Of a stretch of DNA of 64,000 nt, positions 45,301 to 60,300 are shown piece after piece. This DNA comes from Haliclystus octoradiatus. Taxonomy: Eukaryota > Cnidaria > Staurozoa > Stauromedusae > Haliclystidae. The notes below the pieces were generated by a model that made no database searches, had not been told where the DNA came from, and saw only the letters and a program-made list of their open reading frames with translations. Both the position numbers and the translations under genes were made by a program. Position 1 is the stretch's first letter. Each line of letters begins with the position of its first letter. The stretch spans positions 26,767,732 to 26,831,731 of the forward strand of contig OU744449.1 of assembly GCA_916610825.1 (NCBI GenBank), read 5' to 3'.

Positions 45301-48300
45301 AGGAAGGTAGGTTAATCCATGCGTTAATCAGTTAAGCTCTATCAGAATTGTACTTAGATAGGCCCCTGTGAAAACAGTTCATGAATGTAACTAGTCCAAT
45401 TTTCATGAAAAATAGGCCATCATGTTTTTGAGTATTTTCTGCTGGTGAGATGTTGAGCAGGGGCTTTATATAGCCTACCTTTTGAGACCTAAGCATCAGC
45501 CCGGCAGGGCAGAAAATAAATGCAGGGAAATCGCGTGGTCTGAAACAGAAAAATATTTTTATTCAATCATTTAACTAAAAATGAATAATTGTTAAATAAA
45601 TAATCAATGCTTTTGAAGAAACCCGAAATTCGATCCGATCCAAAATTGATTACAAGAAAACTAATCCAATCCGTCGATGGAAATTCCAATTTGAATCAGA
45701 CAGAACTCAGATCAAATTTGGACCAGATTCGCAGACCTCTAATGTACTTGTTCACTTACTAATTGACTCTTAAGATAATTTTGTTTTCTAGCTGACAAAT
45801 TTTCTCAAACAATATATTCATATGTGATGGCAGCTATTGATCCTAACATTCAAATTAATCGATTTGAAGTTCCACGAGGTAGGTATTGATTGCATGGATG
45901 TTGTTTACATTGCCCTTCCTGTAACCAGTTCACATTCTGCAAGATTATACATGGTCCACAAATTTTACATTGCCTGTCTATGATATTAACCTGTTCATAA
46001 ACAATGTTGACACCATTTTTATTCACCAAGTTCGTTTCACTGCAACTTAAACATCTTTTTTTCTATAGAATTTGTACTTCTTAGATTTCTTCTTCAACTC
46101 TAACCTAAGAAATTTGATTTGGTTTTCGAACGTTCGAGATCGTTTTTATGTCCATGGCTTATTTTGACTTTCAAATTTGTTATTTTTCTGAACCTAAATA
46201 TGTTTCCTATCCATCCATTCATTCAAACACCCCAAGTCAATTCCCCTGCTGAAATTTACAGAATATATACGGTCAGTTCATGAACAGTTCACAAAGTGTT
46301 CATGAACATCCTGCAAATAGTTTGTGACGTTAAACAGCCTGTATTTCTTCAACTTTCTTACCGACAGTTCATGCACACTTGGAGAGCACATGTTAAGAAT
46401 GGAAGCTATACTTGATATATATCCCATTGTTGATGTGCTTCAAAGATTGATACATGTACTTAGTACGCACTTTATAGGTGGCCCCTATGTCTTTTTCCTT
46501 TCAATCGTAATTTTTCTTTCATTTCAGCCGCTCTTGGACTTTTTTCTGCCCATTGTAGTTACTTCAAGTCATTCATTACCAATGATCATGAGGTAAGGAA
46601 TTTATGAATACTGATAAGAGTAGCAACCATGTAAAAATCGGTCCATCCAAATTTCTCTGATTTTTTGTTTATATTTGGAAAGTTTTTCATGAACCAGTAA
46701 TTGGGGGAATAGCGTTCCCCCACTATATTTTCCGTCTTCGGAATGCCGTCTTCTTGTCATTTTCATCAAATATGAAGTTCTCGTATTGTTATTTGTGTTG
46801 TCATCCTATAAATTCCCTGATGGGACCTTGAGAAATCAACTGTCGTTCCCCTGCTGATTAGATCCAGGAAGTATCTCTGTCATGAACCCTGGGATTGAAT
46901 TCTAACATTTATCGTTTGTGAACTGTTCATAACATTTCATGAACAATTTATGAACTTGTATTGCCTGATGTTTATTAGCTTGTGACACAAGCAAGCCTTT
47001 TTATTTTATAGTTCGTCGGTGAAATTTAATACAAAACATTTTATTTTTAATCTTTAAAATGAGGTCGGAATTAACGCTTAAAGATTTACGCGGGAAAAAC
47101 ACACTATTTTGATGGGAAGGGTTGTTAAGTAGACTTCTAAACAAAATAAAAACTACAGTTTACAGTAATGGCTCAATCAGCCAAACATGTTAGGGTTTGT
47201 GTTGGCATGGCTTAGTGTGGCAAGAAATGACTTCAGACTATTACTTGTAATTTCTTGATTTCTTCATTTTTAGACTGTTTATAAATATCTTAGCCATTGG
47301 GTGAATTGTCACAATAAAGATGCAAAGTACAGTGGAATGGACGCTATGGAAGCTTGCTTTGTTGAAGTAGGTTTATAATGTAAACAGTGTAAATAACATA
47401 TTTAAGCATATTTTTTCAGAAGTTGTCCTGTTCAAAAAATATTTTGTCTAGCTCTTAACCCTAACCATAACTGTTCATGAACTGTTCATGAGTAGGATGA
47501 TAGAAATTTCTTCAAAGCTGTACTCTTTCAATATCCACAACCAGTTAATTCATACCTGGCATTTATTTGAAGAAAACATTCAAATTAACCTTCAGGACAG
47601 TCTTCGTGGTCAAACAAACTTAACTCATGATTTACCTGTACTCGTGGGGAATAAACACAAATTAAGTATAATTATCAAAACCATATAAAATATCCAAGTC
47701 AAATTGCACAGGCATTTATGCTCGATGTAAAAGCTCAAATGAATAATGTTTAAAATATAATACTTACTATAAAATAGATACTTGATTGATATTTTATCGC
47801 TTATTTTTATAACACAATTAATTGGTAGAAAGTTACTGATTATCATATATATAGGGCCTACAAATATATCTTTCTCAAAGGAATTATTAATTACGCTACT
47901 ATTTTTTTCAGGTAACAAATTGTCTTGTTGAATGGAGTATGCTTAAGGAAGAAAACAATAAATGCGTAACAATATTAAAGGTAGCTGCTTTCCTATAATC
48001 TGAATAACCAAATGATGAATCTTTTATTAACTTTATCTGTTCCATTAAACGTGTAAGAAAGGCTCAACAAAGTATCACCCTACCCAAGGTACCATTCTTC
48101 TATTTTTCACTTCATATGGCTCACTTCACTTCACAAATGCATTGTTTTTACAATAATATGGCATTGTATAAGCTCCGTCTTTCCAGATACTTGCAAATTT
48201 CACATTATCATCATGGTCATAATTAATGTATTCAAGTCTGTACTGAATCAATATCTAGTTTTAACCTCGTAATATTATAGCCTTGTATAGGTTAAGTATA

Positions 48301-51300
48301 AAATAGACTGACACAACGGATTATTAACCAGTCTCTACTTGCAGTTAATATTAGTAAGTGTTTATTAAAGAATACATTAAAGCTATCTATGTCTTGTTCG
48401 TTGACTCTACTACATTAATGATCATGCCTAAGCATCATAAATCACCGAAGAAACCATCGGTAACATCAAGCAGTTACAAATGGTGACCCCGCATTACAAG
48501 CGGTCTTAGAATGCATGGAGACAGACTCGCAATCACCAGAAACGACATGAATAACAACTAGAAAAACGAACAACGATGACTTGGCCTTTATGAAAATGCC
48601 CTTAAAATTACCAGCTTTTTTAAAATTATAAATCACGTTCTGGTTCATGCAGATCGAATGCCTTTTTAATATGCGTGGTGTTACAACTGAAAAACATCGT
48701 TTTCAAATGATGGTACCTGAATTACCCTCGGATGTTGGTCCTCTGGTGGTAGGCCTATTTGATAAAGTTAATAACGGCCTGAACGGTTTAATAATAACGG
48801 TTTAAGAAATTTTTTTCACATGACTGATACTCTAAGATTACACGTGTAAAAGAGAAAATTATATACAATATAATAAGGCAGTGATACATTAGTTTAGATG
48901 AATAAATTTTTCTCAAGGAGACTTTTGCAACTTGTTAACAAGTACAGTAGTAATTGAGATTACCATCTGAGTTAATCATTATTTTGATATACAATATAAA
49001 GGTGTGAATGTCCAACTGAACGAAATGGAATAAATATTTTTTGATTTACATTAATAGTATTTCTTACAAGAAGTAATCAGAAACATGTGTTCTCCAGATG
49101 TATCCAAAAGATGGCTTCTTCTTTCTGTGAAAGGTTTTGGAATATTTTCTCCGGTACGTATAACTTTTAACATAACATTTGAGCAGATATTTTCTGAATA
49201 AATGTTCATTATGAGCTACAGTTTTTTTTTTGATTTATCATTTATTCACAAACCGGGTAAGCTTGCAGCTTTTTTGCACCGTTGGTGGTTTGTTAATGTT
49301 TTATAGCCGGATTCCCTTCCTGGTGACATCCGATAGTGCCCCTGCCAGGGATTGAACCCAAGACCCTGCGCGCCCTGGTCCAACTACCTAGCAATACATT
49401 AAGGCTAGGGTTATATGGACGCACCGAACTCAATTCTAATTAGGTGCGACACTGAATAGCATTAAATTCGCATTTGGGGTTAAACAGATGAACCAAATGT
49501 CAAAGATCTTTAAAAACTGGCCAAAATGTCACGTGATAGGAAGTAGTTTTCTTGGAATTATACCGCATGGATTGAAACCAGGGTGTTTTGTTTGCATTAC
49601 CTATTCACTTTCAGCGATTTTTTCCGTTCTATTTTGCCTATCAATAGTTTGAAACTTGTATGAAGTAGTAATCTCGAAGGTTTGCAAGCATTTTTACGGG
49701 AGACAGTTTTTGTTCTAGCAAGGCATAGTACTCAGAGCAAATTAAATGCGAATTTCCATTAAAATAACGTATTATGATAAAAGCGACCCCGATTCTAGTG
49801 CTGATGCATTGTGATTGACTAGAAGAAAGCGTTTTTAAATGTTTTAAATCATGATTTTGGAAAACATCAGCTTCCCTGTCAGCCATCTTTCAATCATATA
49901 AACAAGTCACCATAACAACTTCCCAAAAGCGATGTTCTTTCCATCGCATTGCCATGGAAACATCCTTTAAAATGATTTATGATTTGCACATCCCCCGGTT
50001 TTTGCCATATAAGGTAGATATAGGAGCTCAGTCACGGCACCGTGAGTGGAATGTATTTAGTTCGGTGCGATGATAGCTCGCTCGTATAACGCGGCGATGA
50101 ATTTATTTCATGGAGAAGAGCTCCGCACGTCAAGGCTTGACGTGCGGAGCTAGCTCAACGCACTTAATGTTTTTTGAGGAATGCTGATGAACCGAATGAT
50201 GTTATACGAAGCGCGCTATCATGCGATTTAATTCGAATGAATGAATCAATTGAGTTCGGTGCGTCCATATAACCCTAGCCTAAGGCTGCCACCTCTGATT
50301 GAATGACCTCTGATGATTCTAAAGAACTATATTATATATTTCTATATATTTTTTTGTTATTATTTGTATTTTTATTATTTCTTTTTTGCATGTATCTTTA
50401 TGATTAGGAGAAATTATTTTCTTTTCAGGTATTCTGCTGCGTATCACCTCTAATTTGCGGAGGCTATAGTTTTATAGTTGAGGTTTTTATTCATAATTAA
50501 CCTACTTAATGTTTAGGCATGCAAAGAACTTCTTCCGCAAAGTGAAGTCAAGAGGATGTTTGAGCTGATGTTACGACGCAGTGAAGATACCTATGTGAGG
50601 TATTATAAACTTCTTATATAGTTTCTTCAATTTATAAAACATTATTAGTCAATAAGCTCAATTGAACAGTTTGTGGACAGTTTATGTTAAGACTTTTATT
50701 AACTCAGATATATATTTTGTTGGTGGATTTGGGCGATAGAATTCAGATGTCTTTACAGATGTTTTTCTGGGGAATAGCGTTTCCTTACTCTTTTTCCTAG
50801 CACAAATATGTTCAACTTGCACAATTGGATGCTTAAATCTATTGCAGACATTTAAATATTTTGAAAAGTTTTTAACCATTCAATATGGATTTCAAACGTT
50901 GTCAAAATTTGTGTAACATTTTTCAAAAGAAGGATTGGCTCAGATGGCAGAGCAGCCGAATTTCAGATCGGATCATATCTGATCGACTGTGTTTCAAATC
51001 CCCCGAAGGTCAACTCAGCATTGACTTTATCTGAAACATCAAATGAGTAGGCCTACCATCTGAGGATGGCGGATGGAATGGTCCAGAGGGAATTGCATTG
51101 TGAGTAGCTGCGGCGCATCGTTGCGCATGACAATCAAGACCTATTTGCCATGAAATCTGTTGAAATTGATATGCAATGTCGCGGCTAAGATCAACAAAGA
51201 GTGTTTAAAATCATTGCTCTCAGCGAAAAAAGCCACTCTTCAAGCAATAAAGAAGTGGTACTGGTGCCTTCGGTAGGACTACCCCGTCTACATTACTTTT

Positions 51301-54300
51301 TAACATTTTTCAATCTAAACCTTAATACTTAAATACTAAATGTTCTACTTCCATACAATATACAAATTTGTAGATAATACCGTAAGTTTATGTTGCCTCT
51401 TTTTCATGTTTGATGGCAATATCCACATTTTTACGTCAACCCGTATGGTTCCCGTTAACTGTAAATCAGCATATCTTCACTTGAATGATGTTTGTAAAAT
51501 AAAACACTTTATTATTTTGATTTTTAAGATATAATATGTATTGTTTTCAGCCCGTCAAGTATGAATGAAGATAACATGAATTTAATTCCTGATTTTCTTG
51601 GTGCATTAATACACATATTCCAATGTTTAGAAAAGGTAATATTATCTATCTTAATTCACACATAAACATAGATTGTCCATATCATGTTTTCGCAACCATA
51701 AACTAGAACTGTGTAATTATTAATCAATCTTTGACTATCGTAACTGCGTATTTAATGTTCAAAAGTCTTACAACATAATATGCAGGGACGTAGGTTGTCA
51801 TATATTTTGACCATATAAAAAATTATTAATGTATAAGTACAGGTGTAAAAATGAAAACATTTTTTCATTAAAATCCTATTGATGTTGGCGAAATAAAATG
51901 TCGTTTGGCCAGGGCTTTAGACAAGATCATCAGGAATCCATGAACAGTTCATGAACGTTAAATGGCATCAGTTTTTATGAATTGTCCATGAACTGTTTAT
52001 GAACAGTTCATGAAACTTCACGGACAGTTCATGAACAGTTCATAAAGATTTGTGGCCATTTAACGTTAACAAACTGTTCATGAACTGTTCATGAACTTCT
52101 GTGTTGTTTTTCGCAGTGGAATTCCTATTATTTTTGTAATTTTTGTTCCCTAATATCTCATAAATCTGTTTGATATTTATTATTTTCAGGTGGAAGAATC
52201 ATACATCCTTCCTCTTCAACGAATTGTTGTCATATTATTTGAATGCTATCCAAAGTTGATAACTGCAAGCGTATTTTCTACAAAGAGGAATTTTGTTCAT
52301 TTATTGTGTTCACTATCGTTCAACCCTGCCTTACAGAAATCGTTCATACAACAGATTGGTAATTTTTTGAATATGTTATTTTTTCAATGATCTTCTTATT
52401 ATCACCAGTGCACGATATAGGTCTGTCAAAGTTTGTGCTTGTCGGGCTAATACCTAAACCTATCCTTGTTTAAAGACTGTTTTAATTTGTATATAACACT
52501 CATACTGGAAGTTCATCTGCAATATACTCCATAGTCATTCATAGAATACTGATATACGTGAATGAAAGGTGTCAAAGGCTTAATCTATGTCACTGCGAAA
52601 AAAATTGTTGAGTTCATGAACTGCTCACGATCTAAGTTATGATATTGTCTGTTTTTCATGGAGTTTTTTTCATGTACTTCCGATAAACTGTTCATGAAAA
52701 TTTAACGTTCATGAACTATTCAAAACATTTGCTAGCTGCATTTGATACCTTGAACAAATTTTCTCCAACATGGCTCAAAACTTGATAATTTTTTGATATG
52801 GCAGATTTTCCAACAATACCAGAATGTAGGCTTGTCACATTTATAAGATAATTTCCTATAATTATATACTATTTAAAGATGTGTTTAATAAGTATGTTTA
52901 TCTGTTGTAGTTCATCAAGGAATCATCAGAACGTGCTCTCATGAAACTATAATTGATGAGGTTAGTTTTAATATGAACCACATTTCGTGAACAACTTGAG
53001 CACAGTTTATATTGAGCTTCATTAAAGTGTCTGTGCAGTGTTCACGAACCGGTTACAAACTTCATAAAGAGCAGAGCTCATGAACAGTTCACATTGGGGG
53101 TTAACTTTTCAATGTTGATAATATTCTTTAAGTTTAACACAAATATGGTAAATAATTGATCTGAGGCATATATTTTTATTTTATTTTTATATTGCCATAT
53201 CCTATCTAGATTTCAAACTCTATAATGTCATGATCAAATCCCCTGCGAAAACAGTTCAGGAGTTCATGACCAGTTCAGGAACAGTTCATGAACGTTAAAT
53301 GGCCCCAAATTTTCATGAACTGTTCATGAACTGTTCATGAATTGTCTGTGAGGGTTCATGAACTGTTCATGAACAGTTCACGAACAGTTCAGGAAAATTG
53401 GGGCCATTTAACGTTCATGAACTGTTCATGAACTGTTCATGAACTCCTGAACTGTTTTTCGCAAGGTATCCATCAAATATACATAGGTTCTACATATGTA
53501 TTGTTATTTCTCGTTCCTTTCAGGACAAAGAATTAGATGAAAATACAACCACTCACAAGAATTATGCTGATTTATGGACGCATTTACTCAATGAAAAAAA
53601 TTATGCCATCTTTGAATCGGTAGGCTACTATTTGTTTCTATAATAAATCATATTGAACTACCTGTTGTGAGGATGTAACATAATTTTAAATTGTACTTTC
53701 ACACATGCAGTCCATCATTTTTGCATAGTATTTTACGATTTGTTGATTATTTTTCAGGATGCAGAAAAGGTATCGAATGTGGTACGGATTGTTTTTGATT
53801 CCTTAATGAAATCCATCCTGTCTCTGCTTAGAAAATTGAAAGTTTCACAACCAGGATTAGCTGAGGTAGAGTATGTGATATGATTTAATGTTAACTTTTT
53901 TAATCATATATAATTGTTACCGACAAATGCCTCGCAAGCACAAAAGGTGTTTGTTTGAGGGACATATCCAATTTGCAAAGAACAGATATGCACCAACTAG
54001 GAATCGAACCCGGTATCCTGCATAATGTGTTGTCACTTTGCCATTGAGCTACCTGGTATACTTGAATGTAAATGAATGTAGAAAAATGAATGTAGGGAAT
54101 CGTGCAATGGTAAAAAACCATTTTAATTCAATTTATTTTATTTAAACTCCTCGTTTCTGACTGAACAATTATGTACAGTTGCCTCAAAGGCAGGTTTTAT
54201 TAGAAGCCGAGTTTGCAAGTATGTTAAAGCAATATTTTAAATGCCCTACTGTTAATCAGTCACTCAATTGTGATCTTTGTTGCAGTTTTACTTCTCTGTC

Positions 54301-57300
54301 CAAGAAAAGAAAGCAACTGATTTTTCTCCTGATTGGAAACATTTAATACAGCTATTTTTTCCCCTTCCTTCTGAATTTTTGCTAGCCTTGTACAAAATTC
54401 AATTAGTTCATGAGATGTTCATGAACACCTTATAAACAGTTCTTGAACATTGAATAACGTTGGACTTTTGCAAATCCTCACTACTGATCAACTATTAGTG
54501 AAATCTTGGCGAAATTCATGAACTATGCACAGAATGAAATATGAACTGTTCCTACTCATTTTCTTGTATCACATTTGTTTAAAATTTCAGACTGAGGGTA
54601 CCGGTAATGATGTTTCTGCAGAAGATTTGTCTGCTTTATCAAATGACGATCAAATATTTGTTAACTTGATTGAATTTGCAAGGTTAGTTTAAATTAGCAG
54701 CCCATAGTGTGAAAAGATAAACATCAATATCATTATAACTTTATAAGTTATAAATATTTACCATTATCAATCAATCAATTGTCCTTAGTGGGGCCTCACT
54801 GTTGTGGTCAGGGTTTTGGACCACAGCCAGAAGGGTCTTTGGTTCAATCCCTGGTAGAAGGGTCTTTGGTTCAATCCCTGGTAGAAGCACTATTGGCTGG
54901 TGTCATGGAGCTTGTCCGGCCATTATACGTGCAATTACGAAGCCAAACTTGTGAAAACCTGTTTCACTAGTAGCGTCCACTGGTCAAGTTTGCCCATTCA
55001 TGACCAGATCTACAAAAGGATACCTTCTCTTCATGTGTTAGTTATGTTTATCCTACCTGTCTTGTAGATAAAACTATTGTAAGGTCAATTTGCTCTTACT
55101 ATTTCTATCGGTTTTAGATTTGTGATCAATGAAAATACTGCCTATCAGTTTGTCTCTTGGATTCCTCTATTCACATCTGATGTTATCGAGCTATCATCAA
55201 AGTGAGTGGTTTCATAATTTTCCAGTTCATCCCTTTTTGAGACTCGCTATTTAGGACATCCACTTGTAATACTTTGGCTCTTGAAAAAAGATTTTTTGAG
55301 CTCATGACTTGTTCATGGACATTTTTATGAACTGCTCATGAATGCCTATGAACTGTGTTCGCAGGAAAAGTATGAAAAGCTCAGTTTTATCTTTTTTTGT
55401 TAGTATTTGGATAATCAAGTTTAATTTTTATCCTTCTCAAGACCCACTACCTTGAATGTCATTATTCAGTTCATGTTGAGATTATTTAGCATAAGTACAG
55501 AAGTCTTCTCACGATATTCTTCCCTTTTTCTTGTTGATATTTGGGCTATATCGGGGAACTATTAAGGTTTTTCTAGAATTCGCACTGCACTAAGAATTAA
55601 TAAAATTGTGAAAAAGGAAAAATTAATGAAAAACCTGTGATAAGCCAACAATGTTATTGCTTCATTGTGTTAGCCTTGTGAAATCCAGGATTCTACTTTT
55701 GTTTAACCTGGAGCTTACCTGTTGTATTCCAGCAGAATCATAGTGATAATGCATGCTTATGTTGATCTTGAATCTTCATCTTACATAACACCCACAACAA
55801 GGCTGTCACAGAATGAGGAATGCAGGAAACCTCGGCAAAGCTGCCAAAAATCCTGACAGGCTAATGATTAAGTAATCATGTTTTAAATTATCAAGATTAT
55901 TTTCTCTTTTTTTAAATTTTGATTCGTGAATTTCATACTTCTATGTTTTGATATTAAAATGCCACCTGGTGTTTTAAAGTACTAAAGTCACAGACATGAA
56001 AATTTTCAGTCTTTTAGCGAATTTCAGACATCTTTGGTCTTTTGAAACTCTAGTTATTCCTTTTTTCTATTCAATTCCATTGAAATTTATCAATTTATTG
56101 TAGATTTCAGACTACTTTTGAAATTTCAATTCTCGTGTCTGAAGTCAAAATGTAGAATTATGAAGTATTTTAAATTCAATCCCGGTTTTCAAGAAGATAA
56201 CTCTGTTGCCAGAAGACCAAGATATGCAACTAACATATCTAATTAATTTTATACAGCAAAACTTGAATGTTATTACTTGGCTCGTATTAGAAATGTCAAA
56301 TTTTGTAACATTGAATTTCAGGGCACCTACTGTCAGCGGTTTTTACAAACTTTTGGAGATAAATGCACAAATGTGTAAACATTTGAAATATTTTGAAGTA
56401 AGTACTATTCGTAATCTTTATTCCAATTTAGTTTTAAAATGCAATTACATACATGTATGACCAAAGTACACTTCTTCAGCATATTACTGCTTGTCTATGA
56501 GGGACGTGTTATGTGAACTAACAATGAGATGAAATTGCCAATGGTAATTGCGAAAAATATGTAAGCACCGACGAGGAATCTAAGCTACAAATGTACAGTG
56601 GAACCTGTATATAACGGCCAGCTACTAGAGATATATAAATTGACCACTATAGACAGGTGGCCATTATATACAGGTTTGATTCAATAGAAAATACTATTTT
56701 AGACATTGCAAGAGTGACCACTATAGACAGGTGGCCGCTGTATAGAGGTGACCGTTATAACAGGTTTGACTGTACATACATTGTAATTAGTCTGTTGTTA
56801 CTATAAAGTCTACTTTGTTATCAATCATTATGTTTTAGGGATTCAATGATCTTTCAAAAGAAGGCTCAAAGAAAATGGTCTTTTTCCTTTTGTACAAATA
56901 CTTGAAAGAGGTATTTATAAACATATGTGTTTTTGTTGTTGCTTTTCCAATGGTTTGAAGACAACTACATTGCTATTTTAGACAATTAATCTTCTCCATA
57001 CACTGTTCATAATAATTACGAACACTCCTTGAAAATTTCTCAATTGTTCAATAATTCTTTTTCATATGTCTTGTAATACCCGCACAATCGCAAGATGTAG
57101 ATAAAAAACGTAAATGAAAAATAGACGTATGTCTTGTGAAGCGCTAAATTGGATTATACAGTACTAAGAAATTGTGCTATAAGAATCTATTATTATTATT
57201 ATTATTATTATTATAAATTTTGTTTTGATAACAAGGACACAAAAGGATAATGGATGAATCTTAATCAAATCAAAGCCTCTCAGATATCACTAATGACAAA

Positions 57301-60300
57301 AAGCAATTCTAATTATATGTAGGCTAACCGAATATCAGACACAAAAATCTACCGAGAAACTGTGTGAAAACAAGACCACAATGCTTTGATGCTTTCACGC
57401 AATTAGACAGAGGAATTATTTTTGAATATTGAAATTTTATGAAATACTGTTTGAAGAAATATAAAAATAACTGTTACAGTGAAACCTGTATATAACAGCC
57501 AGCTACAGGAGATAGATAATTCAACCACAATGTTTAGACAGATGACCTTTACATACAGGTTTGATTCAATCGGAAAAACTATTTTAGACATTGTGAAGAG
57601 TGACCACTAAGGGCTGATGGTCGCTGTATAAAGGTGACCGTTATAACAGGTTTGACTGTATAGTCGAGGATTTATGTTAGAGAATCATCTAAGTCTGTAG
57701 TATATCTTCTATTGTATGTAACCTTTTTTCAGGCTTAAGACTTTTATAGAAATATGTTATGTTTTATATTAGGTTGTGGGCCGATTGAAAGAATTCAAAG
57801 ATGACTTACTTGCATCTTGTTTAAAGTTTGCTTTGGCTTTACCGTTAGAAATTATACAAAGGTCTTTGCCGATCCTCATTGATCCAATGAAGGTAAATAT
57901 GACAGTTTCATGGATAAAGTGTTTATTAATTACATTATGCATCTTGGATATAGTAAATCGCTTCTGAAAACACACTGAAAACGCATTGGAATGGTATTGG
58001 ATACTGAAACAATACTGAAATCTACCATAAAGTTTAATCTAGGCAGGGTTTGATCAAATATTTTTCATTCCGGGATTGAAATCAAAGTTCAAGATTTCAT
58101 TTTTTTTGTGAAAGCGGCTGAAAATGATTCCGATTTCATTTTCCAATATCTTTTTAATTTATTTTTTTTTCAATGAAAAGTAAAACCAGCTTTATGATGT
58201 ATGATGCTTGAAATGTGAAAAATTTTGAAAATGTTTATTATTTTTATTAAATCGGAAGATTAACTTTAAACAAGATAATTTGAAATAAATAATACATTTG
58301 AGAATGGAAATAACTTTGATGGATGTAAGTTGTTTTGATCTTAAAATTTGTGTCAATTGCCTGCAAGGAGGTATTTTATGTCAATTTGGGTTTGAAATAC
58401 AGCGTGGATCTTGAGGTTTATGACAATAACATGGTAAATGGTGTAATTTTCAATATATAATGTCTGGATATTGACTGTAACACAATATTTTTGTGAGCTT
58501 CAAACAACTCAGTAACAATAGGAAGTGATTTCTTCTAGTCCCCCAAAAGATATAATATTTTACTGTGCCAGGCAAAGACTCTATTGTGGAACAGAAATCA
58601 TTATTATTCTTATGTATTTTCTTGTTATAATATAGACAGCACTGTACCTTGGTGGTAGTCACATGTCCCTTGCTGAAGTAGGCTTTGAGGCATTACAGGA
58701 ATGGACAATCAAGTTGCCATCAGATGAAGTACAGGATTTCCTCATTGTGGTTCTACCGTGCCTTGATAGCTACTTATCCTCGTCGACAACTAAAAACGAA
58801 GGTAAATATGCTGTTTGCTTTGCTGAGTGATCCAGAAATGGTCTCATTTAGATATATATTGATTGAAGTAGATATAGAAGAATTGAAGAAACATTAATTC
58901 ACTCACACTTGCACTTGGAAGCATGAACAGAGATGAGAATAACGAATGCATGTTCTATTTGGATAAGAAATTCATGAATTTTGGTTCAACTTATAATACT
59001 TGCATTTTACATTTTTCTGGATTATTCTATCGGAAAATTTAAGAGGTCGACTTGTACCTCAGATAGACTTATATCTGCGCTTAAACGGTAATTTTCTGTC
59101 ACTATGGCTTGGAATCCATCCTTTTTTGCCATATGAAACTTTATATTTGTATTTCCTCTGACTTCTAATTCAATAAAATAAATTCTATCAATTCAAATAA
59201 CAATTTTTAATAGATATTAGTCTTATCTATGCCTATAAATTGAAATGTCATTGTGTATGTGTGTTTGCCGAGGTTTTTTTGCGATTTCCTCTGCCAATTT
59301 CGATTTCAACATGCTTTGTTACCTCGCGTTTCTATTGTTAATTCAGCCAAAAGTAACCCATTAACCCAACAGTTATTAGACTTTGCTAGGTTTTCATAAA
59401 CAATAGATTTCAATATCTGCTTTTCCGAAGATATTGACTTTCATTGTTGTATAATTTGAATGTTATTTATCTTTATGAAAATCATTAATAATTAATCCAT
59501 TGTGTTTTACAGGGGATGAACTTCCTGATGCTCTTGAAACAAAATCTGCCTCAAAGATTTTCAAAAGCAAGACTCGAGTTCCGCTTCGTTTTCTCAAGGC
59601 TTTGCAAGATGGCAACACGGTAAGGATTGATTACTATTTTAGGATATTAATATTGAATTTAATCAAAATGCTGTAATGTATCCATTGACATAACGCCTGG
59701 TTCATATGCCATTCTGAACATACATTCTCTACATTATTCTTAAAGAAGAATTCAAACATCGACTTACAAACAATATAAACGAAACATAGAAGCACACTTT
59801 CAATATTTTTAGAGTGTGTTTTCAGAACAACCTCATCAGGAACCAATGTCTGTGTTATAGATCCAAATATTAAAACATGTGATCACACAATTAATAACTT
59901 TCATAAACTTTCATAAATTGCATTCTACGCTGGAATTGGATATGATTTGAAATTAAATATGTGAAATGTGAAAATGATAAATGATGTGAAAATGACCAGA
60001 CTCGAATATACAGAACAGACTGTGTGTCTGAACCTGCCATAAAGTAGACAAAGTTGAATGTTCCGAAAAAATTTATTAAATTATGTGATATTTTAAACAA
60101 TGCTAAAAGCTTGTCATGAAAAACTGTTTTTTTTTACAATTTGAGCCTGGTTTCCATATAGAAATTTTGCCTGCAAATCTGCCTGTGATCATGTCGGTGG
60201 TGATGCCTGTAATGAACCACCAGTAGTATTATCACAATTCAGTCTTTAATAAAATTGACTTTCTTTTTTCTATTATTGAAGTTCTTAAAATAAAAAATAT

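Noticed and set aside
53238-53468. CRISPR-like or satellite array from repeated gttcatgaac words
   Set aside because: The words are arranged as one inverted repeat with defined ends, not as direct repeats with unique spacers, and the genome is animal.
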